Source: Flavobacteriaceae bacterium
Lineage (GTDB): Bacteria > Bacteroidota > Bacteroidia > Flavobacteriales > Flavobacteriaceae
Direction: 5' to 3'
Length of the DNA: 62,519 bases
NCBI GenBank assembly: GCA_013215105.1
Contig: JABSPL010000177.1
Span: forward strand, 1 to 62,519
The translations under genes and the position numbers were made by a program. Within the stretch, counting starts at the first letter, position 1. Every line of letters starts with the position of its first letter. Below are positions 26,486 to 35,700 of the stretch, one piece after another. A model generated the notes under the pieces. It was not told the DNA's origin, did no database searches, and worked only from the letters and a program-made list of their open reading frames with translations.

Positions 26486-27163
26486 ATGAAAAGAGAATTA
26501 TTAAAGACCGACGACGGTTCGTTTACCCTAAGAATACCAGAATGGAGAGAGCAATATCATTCTACTCACGGGGCTATACAAGAGGCTTATCATGTATATA
26601 TAAAACATGGTTTGCATTATAAAATGGAAAAGACTGATACCCAAGAGCCTTTGAAAGTACTAGAAATAGGCTTTGGAACAGGGCTTAATTGTCTTATAAG
26701 TTTGTCTGAAGCGAGTAAGCTAAAAAGAAAGATATATTATACTACTTTGGAATACTATCCCGTAGAGCAAGTTCATATTGATGGATTGAACTATGCTGAA
26801 CTGGTCGAAGGAGAAAATAATGATGCTTTGTTTAGTGAAATACACTCTAGTCCTTGGGAGAAAATGACTGAGTTGACTGAGTATTTTAGTTTAGAAAAGC
26901 GTAAAGCTAAATTTGAAGAACTAGCCGATTTGGATACTTACGATGTGTTGTATTACGATGCATTTGGTTCTAGAGTGCAACCTGAGTTATGGGAAGAAGA
27001 TATACTCAAAACCATGTATAATTCACTGAAGGTAGGAGGTGTTTTTGTTACTTATTGTTGTAAAGGTTCGGTAAGAAGGTATTTGAAAGCTATGGGTTTT
27101 GAAGTAGAAAAACTAGTAGGGCCTCCAGGTAAAAGAGAAATGTTAAGAGCTATAAAAGTATAA
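26486..27163 (+). CDS. mnmD: tRNA (mnm5s2U34) methyltransferase MnmD
   Basis: The 225-residue protein corresponds to the methyltransferase half of bifunctional MnmC. It begins with TDDGSFTLRIPEWREQYHST and has LKVLEIGFGTGLNCLISLSE (SAM site), LDTYDVLYYDAFGSRVQPEL (catalytic D region) and GGVFVTYCCKGSVRRYLKAM. It performs the last methylation forming 5-methylaminomethyl-2-thiouridine at the tRNA wobble base. The FAD-dependent MnmC oxidase domain is absent, which is normal for stand-alone MnmD. Confidence 0.92.
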   Translation: MKRELLKTDDGSFTLRIPEWREQYHSTHGAIQEAYHVYIKHGLHYKMEKTDTQEPLKVLEIGFGTGLNCLISLSEASKLKRKIYYTTLEYYPVEQVHIDGLNYAELVEGENNDALFSEIHSSPWEKMTELTEYFSLEKRKAKFEELADLDTYDVLYYDAFGSRVQPELWEEDILKTMYNSLKVGGVFVTYCCKGSVRRYLKAMGFEVEKLVGPPGKREMLRAIKV

Positions 27164-27167
27164 ATAT

Positions 27168-27284
27168 ATGTTTAAAAGAAGGAAAGAGAAAAATAATATA
27201 AGAGGAATACTGATGATTTTGGTATTGATATTAGTAGTTTTTTTGTGGTATAAAATGGACTATCTGATGGAAACTTTATTTTAG
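27168..27284 (+). CDS. Small single-pass membrane protein (38 aa)
   Basis: A 38-codon frame begins 4 bases after mnmD and ends at TAG 27282-27284, just upstream of a strong terminator. It encodes a basic N-terminus (MFKRRKEKNN), one hydrophobic helix (ILMILVLILVVFLWY) and a short tail. Position in the operon and composition support a real gene; the family is unknown. Confidence 0.55.
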   Translation: MFKRRKEKNNIRGILMILVLILVVFLWYKMDYLMETLF

Positions 27285-27316
27285 TATAATAATAAAACAT
27301 CACATAATAAACATCA

Positions 27317-27357
27317 TAAAAAAAGCTCCTTAAAACAAATTAAGGAGCTTTTTTTAT
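27317..27357 (+). terminator. Terminator at the end of the psd-dnaG-mnmD operon
   Basis: AAGCTCCTTAA pairs with TTAAGGAGCTT, flanked by A and T runs, giving a bidirectional terminator between the convergent operon and the DUF3127 gene. Confidence 0.9.
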
Positions 27358-27371
27358 ACTTTTATATTTAC

Positions 27372-27737
27372 TTAGAAAGGCAAGTCGTCTTCTGCCTCAG
27401 CAGCAGGAGCTGCATTAAGGTCTGGAGTCGCAGGAGCCACATTAGCAGGAGCTGCACCAGCACCTACAGCTTCTATTTTCCATCCTTGTATAGAATTGAA
27501 ATATTTAGCTTCTCCCTCTGGGTTTATCCATTCTCTACCCTGTATGTTTATGTATATTTTCACATCTTGACCAACGTTAAAGCTGTTCAATACATCACAT
27601 TTGTCCTGAATGAACTCAATCAATATCATCTGAGGATATTGATCTTCGGTAGTTATTACCATGTCTCTTTTTCTAAATCCGTTGCTTCCAAAAGTTTTAG
27701 TTTCGTTGATTAATTTAATTTTTCCTGAAATATCCAT
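27372..27737 (-). CDS. DUF3127 protein with SSB-like acidic tail
   Basis: The 121-residue protein matches the DUF3127 family (FRKRDMVITTEDQYPQ, then KCDVLNSFNVGQDVKIYINI and GREW), a small predicted OB-like beta fold. A flexible A/P-rich linker (about 92-113) leads to the last residues AEAEDDLPF. This acidic D-D-x-P-F tip closely resembles the C-terminal tip of single-stranded-DNA-binding proteins, which recruits repair and replication partners. DNA binding is inferred, not shown. It is the promoter-distal gene of a minus-strand cluster and convergent with the dnaG operon. Confidence 0.82.
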   Translation of the reverse strand: MDISGKIKLINETKTFGSNGFRKRDMVITTEDQYPQMILIEFIQDKCDVLNSFNVGQDVKIYINIQGREWINPEGEAKYFNSIQGWKIEAVGAGAAPANVAPATPDLNAAPAAEAEDDLPF

Positions 27738-27775
27738 AATTGTTGTTTTGTTCTATTCTTTTTGTTCTGTTTTTT

Positions 27776-28642
27776 TTATGAAAGTAATGTCTTCCAAGCA
27801 CTTTCAACGTCTTTTTTTTCTAAATACTGGACTGCTAAAATATGTTTTTCTTTTGAATTAAGCATCTTTAACTTGCTGTTTTCTGATACAAAGTTATCAA
27901 CATCGCTCTCAGAAGGCTTTTTGTCTACATTTGCCAGCATCCCCAGATTGTTACCTGATAGTATTTTGCTGTCTAGTATTTCTTTAGGTATTTGGTCAAA
28001 ACCTATACCTAGACTACTAAGTGGTTTAGGTATTTCGAAGAAGCCATTTCGGGCTCTACTATAATAACTACCACCCATTCTGGCTACCAAATCTATTTTA
28101 TTATGATCTATTTTATTGTCATCATCTAGTATGCTTTTGTCTATATGAAGCTTCAAAACTTCACATATTATAAGGTTACCAGCTCCACCTTCATTTCCCA
28201 ATTCTATTATATCGTTTATCTTACATTCTAACTGAACAGGGCTTTCTTTTACTCTAAAAGGTTTTACTTTATCCGATTTCAACATAGTAAAACCTGCTTT
28301 TTCGAACTCATTTACCCCTTTGGGATATTCGGTGCTTGCCAAAGACATTTGCTGAACTATAGAGTAATTAACTATATTTATTACAACTTCTTTGGTCTGC
28401 TTAGCGTTCTCTAAAGTATGTTTGGTTGTGTTGTTCTTGACCCTTCTGGCAGGAGAAAATATAAGTATAGGTGGGTTGGCACTAAAAACATTAAAAAAAC
28501 TAAAAGGGGACAAGTTAGGATTGCCATCTTTGTCCATAGTGCTAGCAAAAGCTATTGGTCTAGGAGCAACAGCACTCAATAAATAGGAGTGAAGCTCTAC
28601 TGTAGATATTTCCTTTGGATCTATACTTAATATTTCTTTCAT
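27776..28642 (-). CDS. Flavin reductase family protein (FMN-binding split barrel)
   Basis: The 288-residue protein has the split-barrel flavin-reductase signature: VAPRPIAFASTMDKDGNPNL, SPFSFFNVFSANPPILIFSP and VVINIVNYSIVQQMSLASTE. Members use NAD(P)H and FMN, but some are only flavoproteins of unknown role. The C-terminal third (about 200-288) is longer than in the minimal flavin reductases and follows the form common in Bacteroidota. It sits 16 bases downstream of the YciI-like gene, in the same direction. Confidence 0.88.
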   Translation of the reverse strand: MKEILSIDPKEISTVELHSYLLSAVAPRPIAFASTMDKDGNPNLSPFSFFNVFSANPPILIFSPARRVKNNTTKHTLENAKQTKEVVINIVNYSIVQQMSLASTEYPKGVNEFEKAGFTMLKSDKVKPFRVKESPVQLECKINDIIELGNEGGAGNLIICEVLKLHIDKSILDDDNKIDHNKIDLVARMGGSYYSRARNGFFEIPKPLSSLGIGFDQIPKEILDSKILSGNNLGMLANVDKKPSESDVDNFVSENSKLKMLNSKEKHILAVQYLEKKDVESAWKTLLS

Positions 28643-28658
28643 TATTTTTGTTTTTTTG

Positions 28659-28943
28659 TTACAATAAAAAATTTAATTGTTCACTAGCCATAGTAGGTGT
28701 AAACTCTATAATCTCATATTTGGCAAGTTTATGAATACTAAAAGGGTCTTTTTCTATTATTTCTAACAATACTTGCTTGCTAGAAGCTAAAGCTAAAATA
28801 ACTCCTCCATCTCTGGGTACTTTTCTGCCAGAAGCATGAAAGTACCCTAGTCTATATTGCTCTGATAAGTATTCTCTATGACTTTCCAGATGTTCATTGA
28901 CCCTTTCCATGGGAACTATATAAGTTATGTTTATTATAAACAA
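28659..28943 (-). CDS. YciI-like protein
   Basis: The 94-residue protein fits the YCII fold: VNEHLESHREYLSEQYRLGY (conserved His in H-R-E-Y-L), GRKVPRDGGVILALASS and EIIEKDPFSIHKLAKYEI (the D-P-F motif). Family members are small ferredoxin-like dimers with a possible His-Asp active site and no firm biochemical role. It begins 2 bases after the end of the rluD-like gene, in the same operon. Confidence 0.87.
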   Translation of the reverse strand: MFIINITYIVPMERVNEHLESHREYLSEQYRLGYFHASGRKVPRDGGVILALASSKQVLLEIIEKDPFSIHKLAKYEIIEFTPTMASEQLNFLL

Positions 28944-28945
28944 GA

Positions 28946-29998
28946 CTAAGAGTTTTTATTGTATTCAGTATAATTATTCCATTTGTCTAAAGCATCTTTG
29001 AAATCGTCTGGTAATTCGCTTTCAAAATACATTTCTTTATTAGTTTTAGGGTGAATAAACCCTAAAGTTTTGGCGTGTAAGGCTTGTCTTGGTATAGCTT
29101 TAAAACAGTTTTCTACAAATTGCTTGTATTTGGTAAAAGTAGTTCCTTTAAGTACTATACTACCTCCATAACGCTCGTCGTTAAACAAAGTGTGACCAAT
29201 ATGCTTCATATGAACTCTTATCTGGTGAGTACGACCTGTTTCTAGTCTACACTCAACCAAGTTTACATAAGTATATCTGCTTAATACTTTATAATGAGTT
29301 TTAGCTGTTTTCCCGAATTCTCCTTCAGGGAAAACACTCATTTGTAACCTGTTTTTAAGACTTCTACCTATATTTCCTTCTACAAAACCTTCGTCTTCTT
29401 TTAAGTTACCCCAAACTATAGCGTTATAAACACGTTTAGTAGTCTTATCAAAAAATTGTTTAGACAAATGAGCCATAGAAAACTCTGTTTTGGCTATAAC
29501 CATCAGTCCACTAGTGTCTTTATCTATCCTATGAACCAATCCTGGTCGTTGGCTAGAGTTTTCAGGCAGATTTTCTATATGATGTATCAATGCGTTGACC
29601 AAAGTACCGCTATAGTTACCATGTCCTGGGTGAACTACCATGCCGGCAGCCTTGTTTATAACCATCAAGTCGTCGTCTTCGTAGACTATATCTATAGGCA
29701 AATCTTCGGCTACTAACAGGTTTTCGTGTGGCGGATGCGATAAAACTATTTTAACTATATCAAATGGTTTTACTTTATAATTGCTTTTGACAACCGTTTC
29801 ATTTACCAATATATTACCAGCTTTGGCTGCTTGTTGTATCTTGTTTCTGGTTGTATTTTCAATGAAATTCATTAAAAATTTGTCAACTCTTAACACTTCT
29901 TGACCTGGTTTAGCCTCTATTTTGAAATGCTCGTATAATTCTTCTGCTTCTATTTCTTCGTTCATCATAAAACTATTGTATATCTCTTTTTCTTCCAT
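28946..29998 (-). CDS. rluD: RluD-family 23S rRNA/tRNA pseudouridine synthase
   Basis: The 350-residue protein has an N-terminal S4 RNA-binding domain (about 35-100: VLRVDKFLMNFIENTTRNKI) and the RluA/RluD catalytic motif VHRIDKDTSGLMVIAKT near residues 154-170, with the essential Asp in RIDKDTSG. Later blocks are CRLETGRTHQIRVHMKHIGH and RQALHAKTLGF. It isomerises uridine to pseudouridine in RNA; assignment to RluD rather than another RluA-family member is by domain layout. Its start overlaps the end of the PASTA gene by 26 bases. Confidence 0.9.
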   Translation of the reverse strand: MEEKEIYNSFMMNEEIEAEELYEHFKIEAKPGQEVLRVDKFLMNFIENTTRNKIQQAAKAGNILVNETVVKSNYKVKPFDIVKIVLSHPPHENLLVAEDLPIDIVYEDDDLMVINKAAGMVVHPGHGNYSGTLVNALIHHIENLPENSSQRPGLVHRIDKDTSGLMVIAKTEFSMAHLSKQFFDKTTKRVYNAIVWGNLKEDEGFVEGNIGRSLKNRLQMSVFPEGEFGKTAKTHYKVLSRYTYVNLVECRLETGRTHQIRVHMKHIGHTLFNDERYGGSIVLKGTTFTKYKQFVENCFKAIPRQALHAKTLGFIHPKTNKEMYFESELPDDFKDALDKWNNYTEYNKNS

Positions 29999-30536
29999 TA
30001 CCCAATATCAAATCGACAGTTGAGTTCACCGGAATTTTATCTTCTCGGGTTAATCTTTTACCTTTATAAACAACTCCTCTTATTACATCTTTTCCTAAAT
30101 CATTAATATATATATAACGACCTATATTTATGCCTTTACTGGCTAAACGACCTATAGCTAGTCTTTTTGTTTTACCTAGAACATTAGGTATATATATGGT
30201 TTTGTACATGCTAGGGTTAAGCGTAAGGTATATTTTCCTGTTTTCTTTTACAAAACTGCCAGCTTTAGGGCTTTGACTTATAACCGATTTGGCAGGGAAA
30301 TTACGACTGTAATTACTAGAGTCTATTACTTTATAATTCAAATTCAAATTTTCTAATTTACTTATATAGTCTTTAGAAGTCATCTTACTTAGGTTAGGGA
30401 CTTCTATTTTCTGACTATGATTGGTAGTGTATGTTAGCCATTTTAACATGACCAAAATCATAGCCAAACTAAGTACTCCTACAAACACTATTTGTTTAAG
30501 AAATACTTTACTTTTTAAAAATGCAATTAATCTCAT
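29973..30536 (-). CDS. Membrane-anchored protein with two PASTA domains
   Basis: From the ATG at 30536 the protein has 187 residues: a transmembrane helix (QIVFVGVLSLAMILVMLKWL), then two PASTA domains. The first is about KIEVPNLSKMTSKDYISKLE to YLTLNP, and the second IYIPNVLGKTKRLAIGRLAS to VDLILGNG. PASTA domains bind peptidoglycan fragments or beta-lactams in kinases and PBPs. Here no kinase or transpeptidase domain is attached. It is divergent from ddl, a D-Ala-D-Ala ligase, which supports a cell-wall role. An earlier in-frame start (30554) would overlap the -7 box. Confidence 0.85.
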   Translation of the reverse strand: MRLIAFLKSKVFLKQIVFVGVLSLAMILVMLKWLTYTTNHSQKIEVPNLSKMTSKDYISKLENLNLNYKVIDSSNYSRNFPAKSVISQSPKAGSFVKENRKIYLTLNPSMYKTIYIPNVLGKTKRLAIGRLASKGINIGRYIYINDLGKDVIRGVVYKGKRLTREDKIPVNSTVDLILGNGRKRDIQ

Positions 30537-30551
30537 GTAAAAAATTTTGTA

Positions 30552-30559
30552 CAAAGATA
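30552..30559 (-). promoter_or_regulatory. -7 box (TATCTTTG) for the PASTA-rluD cluster
   Basis: On the minus strand the octamer fits TAnnTTTG and lies 15 bases upstream of the ATG at 30536. No -33 box at standard spacing is seen. Confidence 0.4.
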
Positions 30560-30611
30560 TAAAAACGTAATTTTATCGTTCTATTTAAAGCAACAATAAT
30601 TCAGAAAAAAA

Positions 30612-31577
30612 ATGAAAAATATAGCAATAGTAATGGGGGGCTACTCTTCAGAGGTAGAAATATCTATAAAAAGCGGAAATGTAGTATGTAAAAACATAGA
30701 TAAAACCAAATATATACCCTATATGGTTCATATTTTGGCAGAAAAATGGGTGGTTATAGTTAATGAAACAGAATATTTAATAAACAAACATGACTTTTCG
30801 GTAATAATAAAAGGTACTAAAATAAATTTCGATTTGGTTTTTAATGCTATACACGGAACTCCAGGAGAAGATGGGAAACTATTAGCGTATTTGGAATTAT
30901 TAGGGATAAAACATACTTCTGCTCCTTTTTATCAGATGGCAGTCACTTTTAATAAAAGAGACTGTTTAAGTATAGCCAAGAACTACGGTATTTCTGTTGC
31001 TAAATCATTTTATATAAACAAAGGTGATAAATTTGATAAAGAAGAAATAATAAAAACTGTAGGTTTACCTTGTTTCGTAAAACCAAACAGAGCAGGTTCT
31101 AGTTTTGGAATATCTAAAGTTTATGAAATAAAGAATCTTGATAAAGCCATAGAAAAAGCTTTCAAAGAAGATTCGGAAGTGCTTATAGAGTCTTTTCTTG
31201 ATGGAATGGAAGTTTCCGTAGGAGTGATAAACTATAAAAATAAAACAATAGTACTACCTATAACCGAGGTGGTTAGTGAAAACGACTTTTTCGATTATGA
31301 TGCAAAATACTTAGGTCAGTCAGATGAAATAACTCCAGCAAGACTGACTCCAATTCAAAAGAAAAATATAGAACAAACAGCTCTTAAAATATATCAAAAA
31401 CTAAATATGACAGGTCTTTCTAGGTCCGAATATATACTGATTAACGATATTCCTCATTTTATAGAAATGAATACAGTACCTGGGCTAACAGAAGAAAGTA
31501 TTATTCCTTTACAGGTGAAAACCAAAGGTATTTCTCTGTCCGATTTGTTTAATGATATGGTAAATAGTTGCCTGTGA
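30612..31577 (+). CDS. ddl: D-alanine--D-alanine ligase
   Basis: The 321-residue ATP-grasp protein begins IAIVMGGYSSEVEISIKSGN, which contains the Ddl N-terminal signature, followed by NAIHGTPGEDGKLLAYLELL, CFVKPNRAGSSFGISKV (ATP site), EYILINDIPHFIEMNTVPGL (Mg-binding E and N) and TEESIIP. It makes the D-Ala-D-Ala dipeptide for peptidoglycan. It is divergent from the PASTA gene and ends before a strong hairpin. Confidence 0.95.
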   Translation: MKNIAIVMGGYSSEVEISIKSGNVVCKNIDKTKYIPYMVHILAEKWVVIVNETEYLINKHDFSVIIKGTKINFDLVFNAIHGTPGEDGKLLAYLELLGIKHTSAPFYQMAVTFNKRDCLSIAKNYGISVAKSFYINKGDKFDKEEIIKTVGLPCFVKPNRAGSSFGISKVYEIKNLDKAIEKAFKEDSEVLIESFLDGMEVSVGVINYKNKTIVLPITEVVSENDFFDYDAKYLGQSDEITPARLTPIQKKNIEQTALKIYQKLNMTGLSRSEYILINDIPHFIEMNTVPGLTEESIIPLQVKTKGISLSDLFNDMVNSCL

Positions 31578-31591
31578 TATGTAATGAAGCT

Positions 31592-31650
31592 AAACATTAG
31601 TTAATTACAGATAAAATGCTTATTTTAATTAACTAATGTTTGTTTTTTTT
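31592..31650 (+). terminator. Long terminator hairpin after ddl
   Basis: A 16-base arm (31592-31607) pairs perfectly with 31626-31641 and is followed by G and eight T. It separates ddl from the convergent tsaD. Confidence 0.85.
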
Positions 31651-31697
31651 AGGAGAAAGTATATAAATGATGTTTTATTACTGTCTTTTAATGAAAA

Positions 31698-32714
31698 TTA
31701 AAACTTCATTCTAGGATTTGCTAAGCTATTATTATCGGCAAAGCTATTCTCTAGGTATTTATAATATCCAGATATTCCTATCATAGCAGCATTATCGGTT
31801 GTGTATTGAAATTCTGGAATATAGCATTTCCAACCAAATTGGTTTTCGATTAGTCTTTTTCTTATTTCAGAATTAGCAGAAACACCTCCAGCTATAGCTA
31901 TATGTTTTATATTAGTGTGTTTTACAGCATTTTTCATTTTATCTATAAGTATTGTTGCTATAGTGTTTTGTATAGACGCACATATATCATTAAGGTTTTT
32001 GGATATGAAATCAGGGTCTATTTCTACATTTTTATTTATAAAATATAGAATACCAGTCTTAAGACCACTGAAACTGAAATCCATGTCTCCTACTCTAGGT
32101 TTTGTGAATTTGTAAGCATCAGGATTTCCTTTTTGTGCATATTTATCGATAAGAGGACCTCCTGGGTATGGTAACCCAAGTATTTTAGCTGATTTGTCAA
32201 AAGCTTCACCTACAGCATCGTCTATAGTTTGCCCTAATATTTCCATATCAAAATAGTCATTTACCTTTACTATTTGGGTGTGTCCCCCGCTAATTGTAAG
32301 GCATAAAAAAGGAAAAGGAGGCGATTCCATATTGTCTTCTTCTATAAAATGAGCGAGTATATGTGCTTGCATATGGTTTATTTCTATCAGAGGAATATTC
32401 AAGGCCATAGATAATGATTTGGCAAAAGAAGCACCTACCAATAACGATCCCATAAGGCCTGGTCCTTTGGTGAATGCTATAGCGTTAAGGTCTTCTTTAC
32501 TTATATTGGCAGCCTTTATAGCTTGTAGCACTACAGGTACTATGTTTTGCTGATGAGCTCTGGAGGCTAATTCGGGAACTACGCCTCCATATTGAGCGTG
32601 TACCTCTTGGTTAGCTACTATATTAGAGAGTATTTGCCTGTTTTTTATTACAGAAGCACTAGTGTCGTCGCAAGAAGATTCTATTGCCAGAATATAGATG
32701 TCTTTTTCTTTCAT
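31698..32714 (-). CDS. tsaD: tRNA N6-adenosine threonylcarbamoyltransferase TsaD
   Basis: From the ATG at 32714 the protein has 338 residues, the usual length; an in-frame start at 32756 would overlap a promoter box. It has ILAIESSCDDTSASVI, VPELASRAHQQNIVPVV, INHMQAHILAHF (metal-binding H-M-x-x-H), GQTIDDAVGEAFDKSAKILG and IAGGVSANSEIRKRL. TsaD transfers threonylcarbamoyl to A37 of ANN-decoding tRNAs. A Sua5/TsaC-type gene lies 4.4 kb away, so two of the t6A genes are in this window. Confidence 0.95.
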   Translation of the reverse strand: MKEKDIYILAIESSCDDTSASVIKNRQILSNIVANQEVHAQYGGVVPELASRAHQQNIVPVVLQAIKAANISKEDLNAIAFTKGPGLMGSLLVGASFAKSLSMALNIPLIEINHMQAHILAHFIEEDNMESPPFPFLCLTISGGHTQIVKVNDYFDMEILGQTIDDAVGEAFDKSAKILGLPYPGGPLIDKYAQKGNPDAYKFTKPRVGDMDFSFSGLKTGILYFINKNVEIDPDFISKNLNDICASIQNTIATILIDKMKNAVKHTNIKHIAIAGGVSANSEIRKRLIENQFGWKCYIPEFQYTTDNAAMIGISGYYKYLENSFADNNSLANPRMKF

Positions 32715-32730
32715 TGTGGTATATTTTAGA

Positions 32731-32761
32731 TATATTTGTAATATCTTAATCTGCAAATTTA
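32731..32761. promoter_or_regulatory. Back-to-back -7 boxes between tsaD and tamB
   Basis: TATATTTG at 32731-32738 on the plus strand faces tamB, and TAAATTTG (minus strand, 32754-32761) faces tsaD. Both fit TAnnTTTG. The two divergent transcripts would therefore overlap in their first bases. Confidence 0.45.
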
Positions 32762-32788
32762 AAACTTATCAAAAAGACAAAAAAGGTA

Positions 32789-35700
32789 TTGCTCTATTTT
32801 TTAGCATTATTATTTTTTATTACAATTTCATTATGGATATTACTTTCTAATAGTAAGGTACAGAGTGATTTGGCTAATAGGGCTACTTATTTACTAAAGG
32901 AAACTTATGATGTGGATATCAAAATTAAAAGACTAGACTTCTCTTTTTTTGGTTCAGCACTGCTTTATGACGTTCTTTTAAGAGACCATAAAGGCGATAC
33001 TATGATATATGTTCCTAAACTAAAAGCCGATTTGATAAGTATTTATAATATCAAAAATAGTAAGTTAGAATTTAATTCTGTAGAAATGCACGGAGTCGAG
33101 TTTTATATGAGGAAATATAAAAAAGAAAAATCTTATAATATAACTAAATTCATAAGGCAATTTAAAACTAAAAAGAAAAAGAAACCGTTTGTTTTTAAAA
33201 TTAAAGATTTAGAGTTTTACGATTCTAAATACTTACTGATAGACTATAATAAATCGGGTGAAAATATAGTTTCTTATGAAAATATAAATTTTGAGGTAGA
33301 GGATCTGTTATTAGACGGTCCTGAATTTTATTGTACTGTATTGAATTCTGATTTTAGTGATAATTTCGGGTTTTATTATTCTAATATGAGTACCAAGTTT
33401 TATTATTCTCCTACTCAAATGAAATTTATAGATACTTATATAAGTACTATTAAATCTAATGTTTTGTGCGATGTTTATATGAACTATAAGCCTGGTGATT
33501 TCTTTGATTTTTATAATAAAGTAAAACTAGATTTAGACTTAAAGCAAAGTAAACTTTCAGGAGACGATTTGTATAAATTTTACAATAAGATGCCTAAAAA
33601 AGGAGTTTATTTTGCTAATTTGAAACTGTCTGGGGTTTTGAATAGTTTTCTGCTGAAAGATATAGAGGTCAAATCGAATAAAGTAAATGAATTTTATGGT
33701 GATATATATGCGAAAAACATTTTTAGCAATAAAAAAGATTTTGCAATGAATATAACTGTAAATAAATTGTTAGGAGACATAAAAACTCTTGATAATGTGT
33801 TGCCTGTTAATATATCCAACAAAATAAAAGGTAAATTTGATAAAATAGGTTCGTTTTATTCTATAGGTGTTGTCGATTTGTTTAAAGATAAAATAAACTT
33901 AAAGATAGACTTTAGTAGTGATATAGGTAGGATGAAAAGCGATATTATATTGAATAATTTTTCTGATTTGGATAGTATTAATTATATAGGTAATATAGGT
34001 TTAGATAGCTTCAATATTGGTTATTTATTTGATAAAAACAATATAGGGGAAGTTAATTTTAAAGGGTATATAGAAGGTAAAGGGATTTCTAAAGCTAATA
34101 TAAAAGCTAAACTAGAAGGAGAAATTTATAGTTTGTACCTCAATGGTTATAACTATACAAATGGACTGGTTAACGGTTTTTTAGAAAACGAGCAATTTAA
34201 CGGAGAACTAATAATTGATGATGAGAACTTTAAAATGAATTTTAAAGGAATAGCGGATTTGTCTTCTAATAGATATGTTTATAAGTTCGAATCGGATATA
34301 GAAAAAATGAATTTATATGCTCTTAATATTTCTAAAAAAGATATAAATTCAGACATAAAAGGTTTTGTAAGTATAGATGCTCAAGGTAATAATATAGATG
34401 ATATTGTTGGGTCTATAAATTTCAAAAATACAACTTACAAAAACAGTAATGATGTTTTTTATTTTAAGAATTTTTCTGTTTTTTCTTCTATAAAAGATAG
34501 CATTAAGACTTTGGAAATAAATTCAAAAGATATAATTAACGGTAGTATAAGAGGTAGATTCTTGTATAAAGACTTGACTAGTATGGTTAAGAATTCGTTT
34601 GGGAATCTTTATAAAAACCATAAAAACAACGATCTTTATAGCAATAAATATTTTAGGTATAACTTTAAGATACACAGTAAGTTTATATCAGCAATATACC
34701 CTGAGGTTAAGGTAGGTGCAAACACATCGCTTAGAGGTAAGGTTACTTCTAATGCTGATGACCTAGAATTGTACCTTAAATCACCTTATTTTGTTTATAA
34801 AGACATAGAAATAAGAGATATTTCGTTTCAAATAGATAATGATAATCCGCTGTTTAATGTTCACGTTTATGTAGATAATGTGAAGTCAGACAAATATGAT
34901 GTTTCAGAATTTAACCTTATGAGTATCAAGAAAAATGATACTCTTTTTACTAAGACCTATTTTTATGGAGCTGAAAAAAGAGATAGTTTCGATTTAGATT
35001 ATTATTTGACTTTTGATGAAGATAATAATTGGGTTTTAGGTTTTATGAAAACTCTATTAAATGTAAAAAACAAAAAATGGTATCTTAACGAGCAAGGAAA
35101 TAAAGCTAATAAAATAAAGGCAGATCTACTTAATAAACAATATTATATAGATGATATTGTTTTGAGTTTAGGAGATGAGTCTATCAAAATATATGGAGAT
35201 ATTAAGGGCGAAAGCAATGTATTGAACTTAGAATTGAATAAGGTAAAGCTTGAAGATATAGTGTCTACAAAAGATAATTTCAAACTAAAAGGAGAAATTA
35301 ATGGTTTGGTCAAATATTATAAAATAAATAATAAAGGAGCTATAAGAGGTAGTGTTGCTATAGATAAGTTAAAAATAAATAATGAGCATCAAGGAGACTT
35401 CAAAATTAGTTTTGAGCCTAATAAAAATGTAAATAATTTGTATTGGTTAAAGGTAGATATTAATGATAAGAGCAGGAATTTACTCAAAGGAAAAGGGATA
35501 ATAGATATTAATGAAGAGATTCCCAAAATAGATTTGGATTTTAATATATTGGGATTAAAATTAGATGGTTATAGTCCTTTGGGAGGTAATGTGTTAAGTG
35601 AAATAAAAGGTTCGGCTTCGGGAGAGTTACGAGTTTTTGGAGATATAGTTAATCCTAATATAGAGGGGTATTTAGACTTAAAAAACACTAGTCTTTCGGT

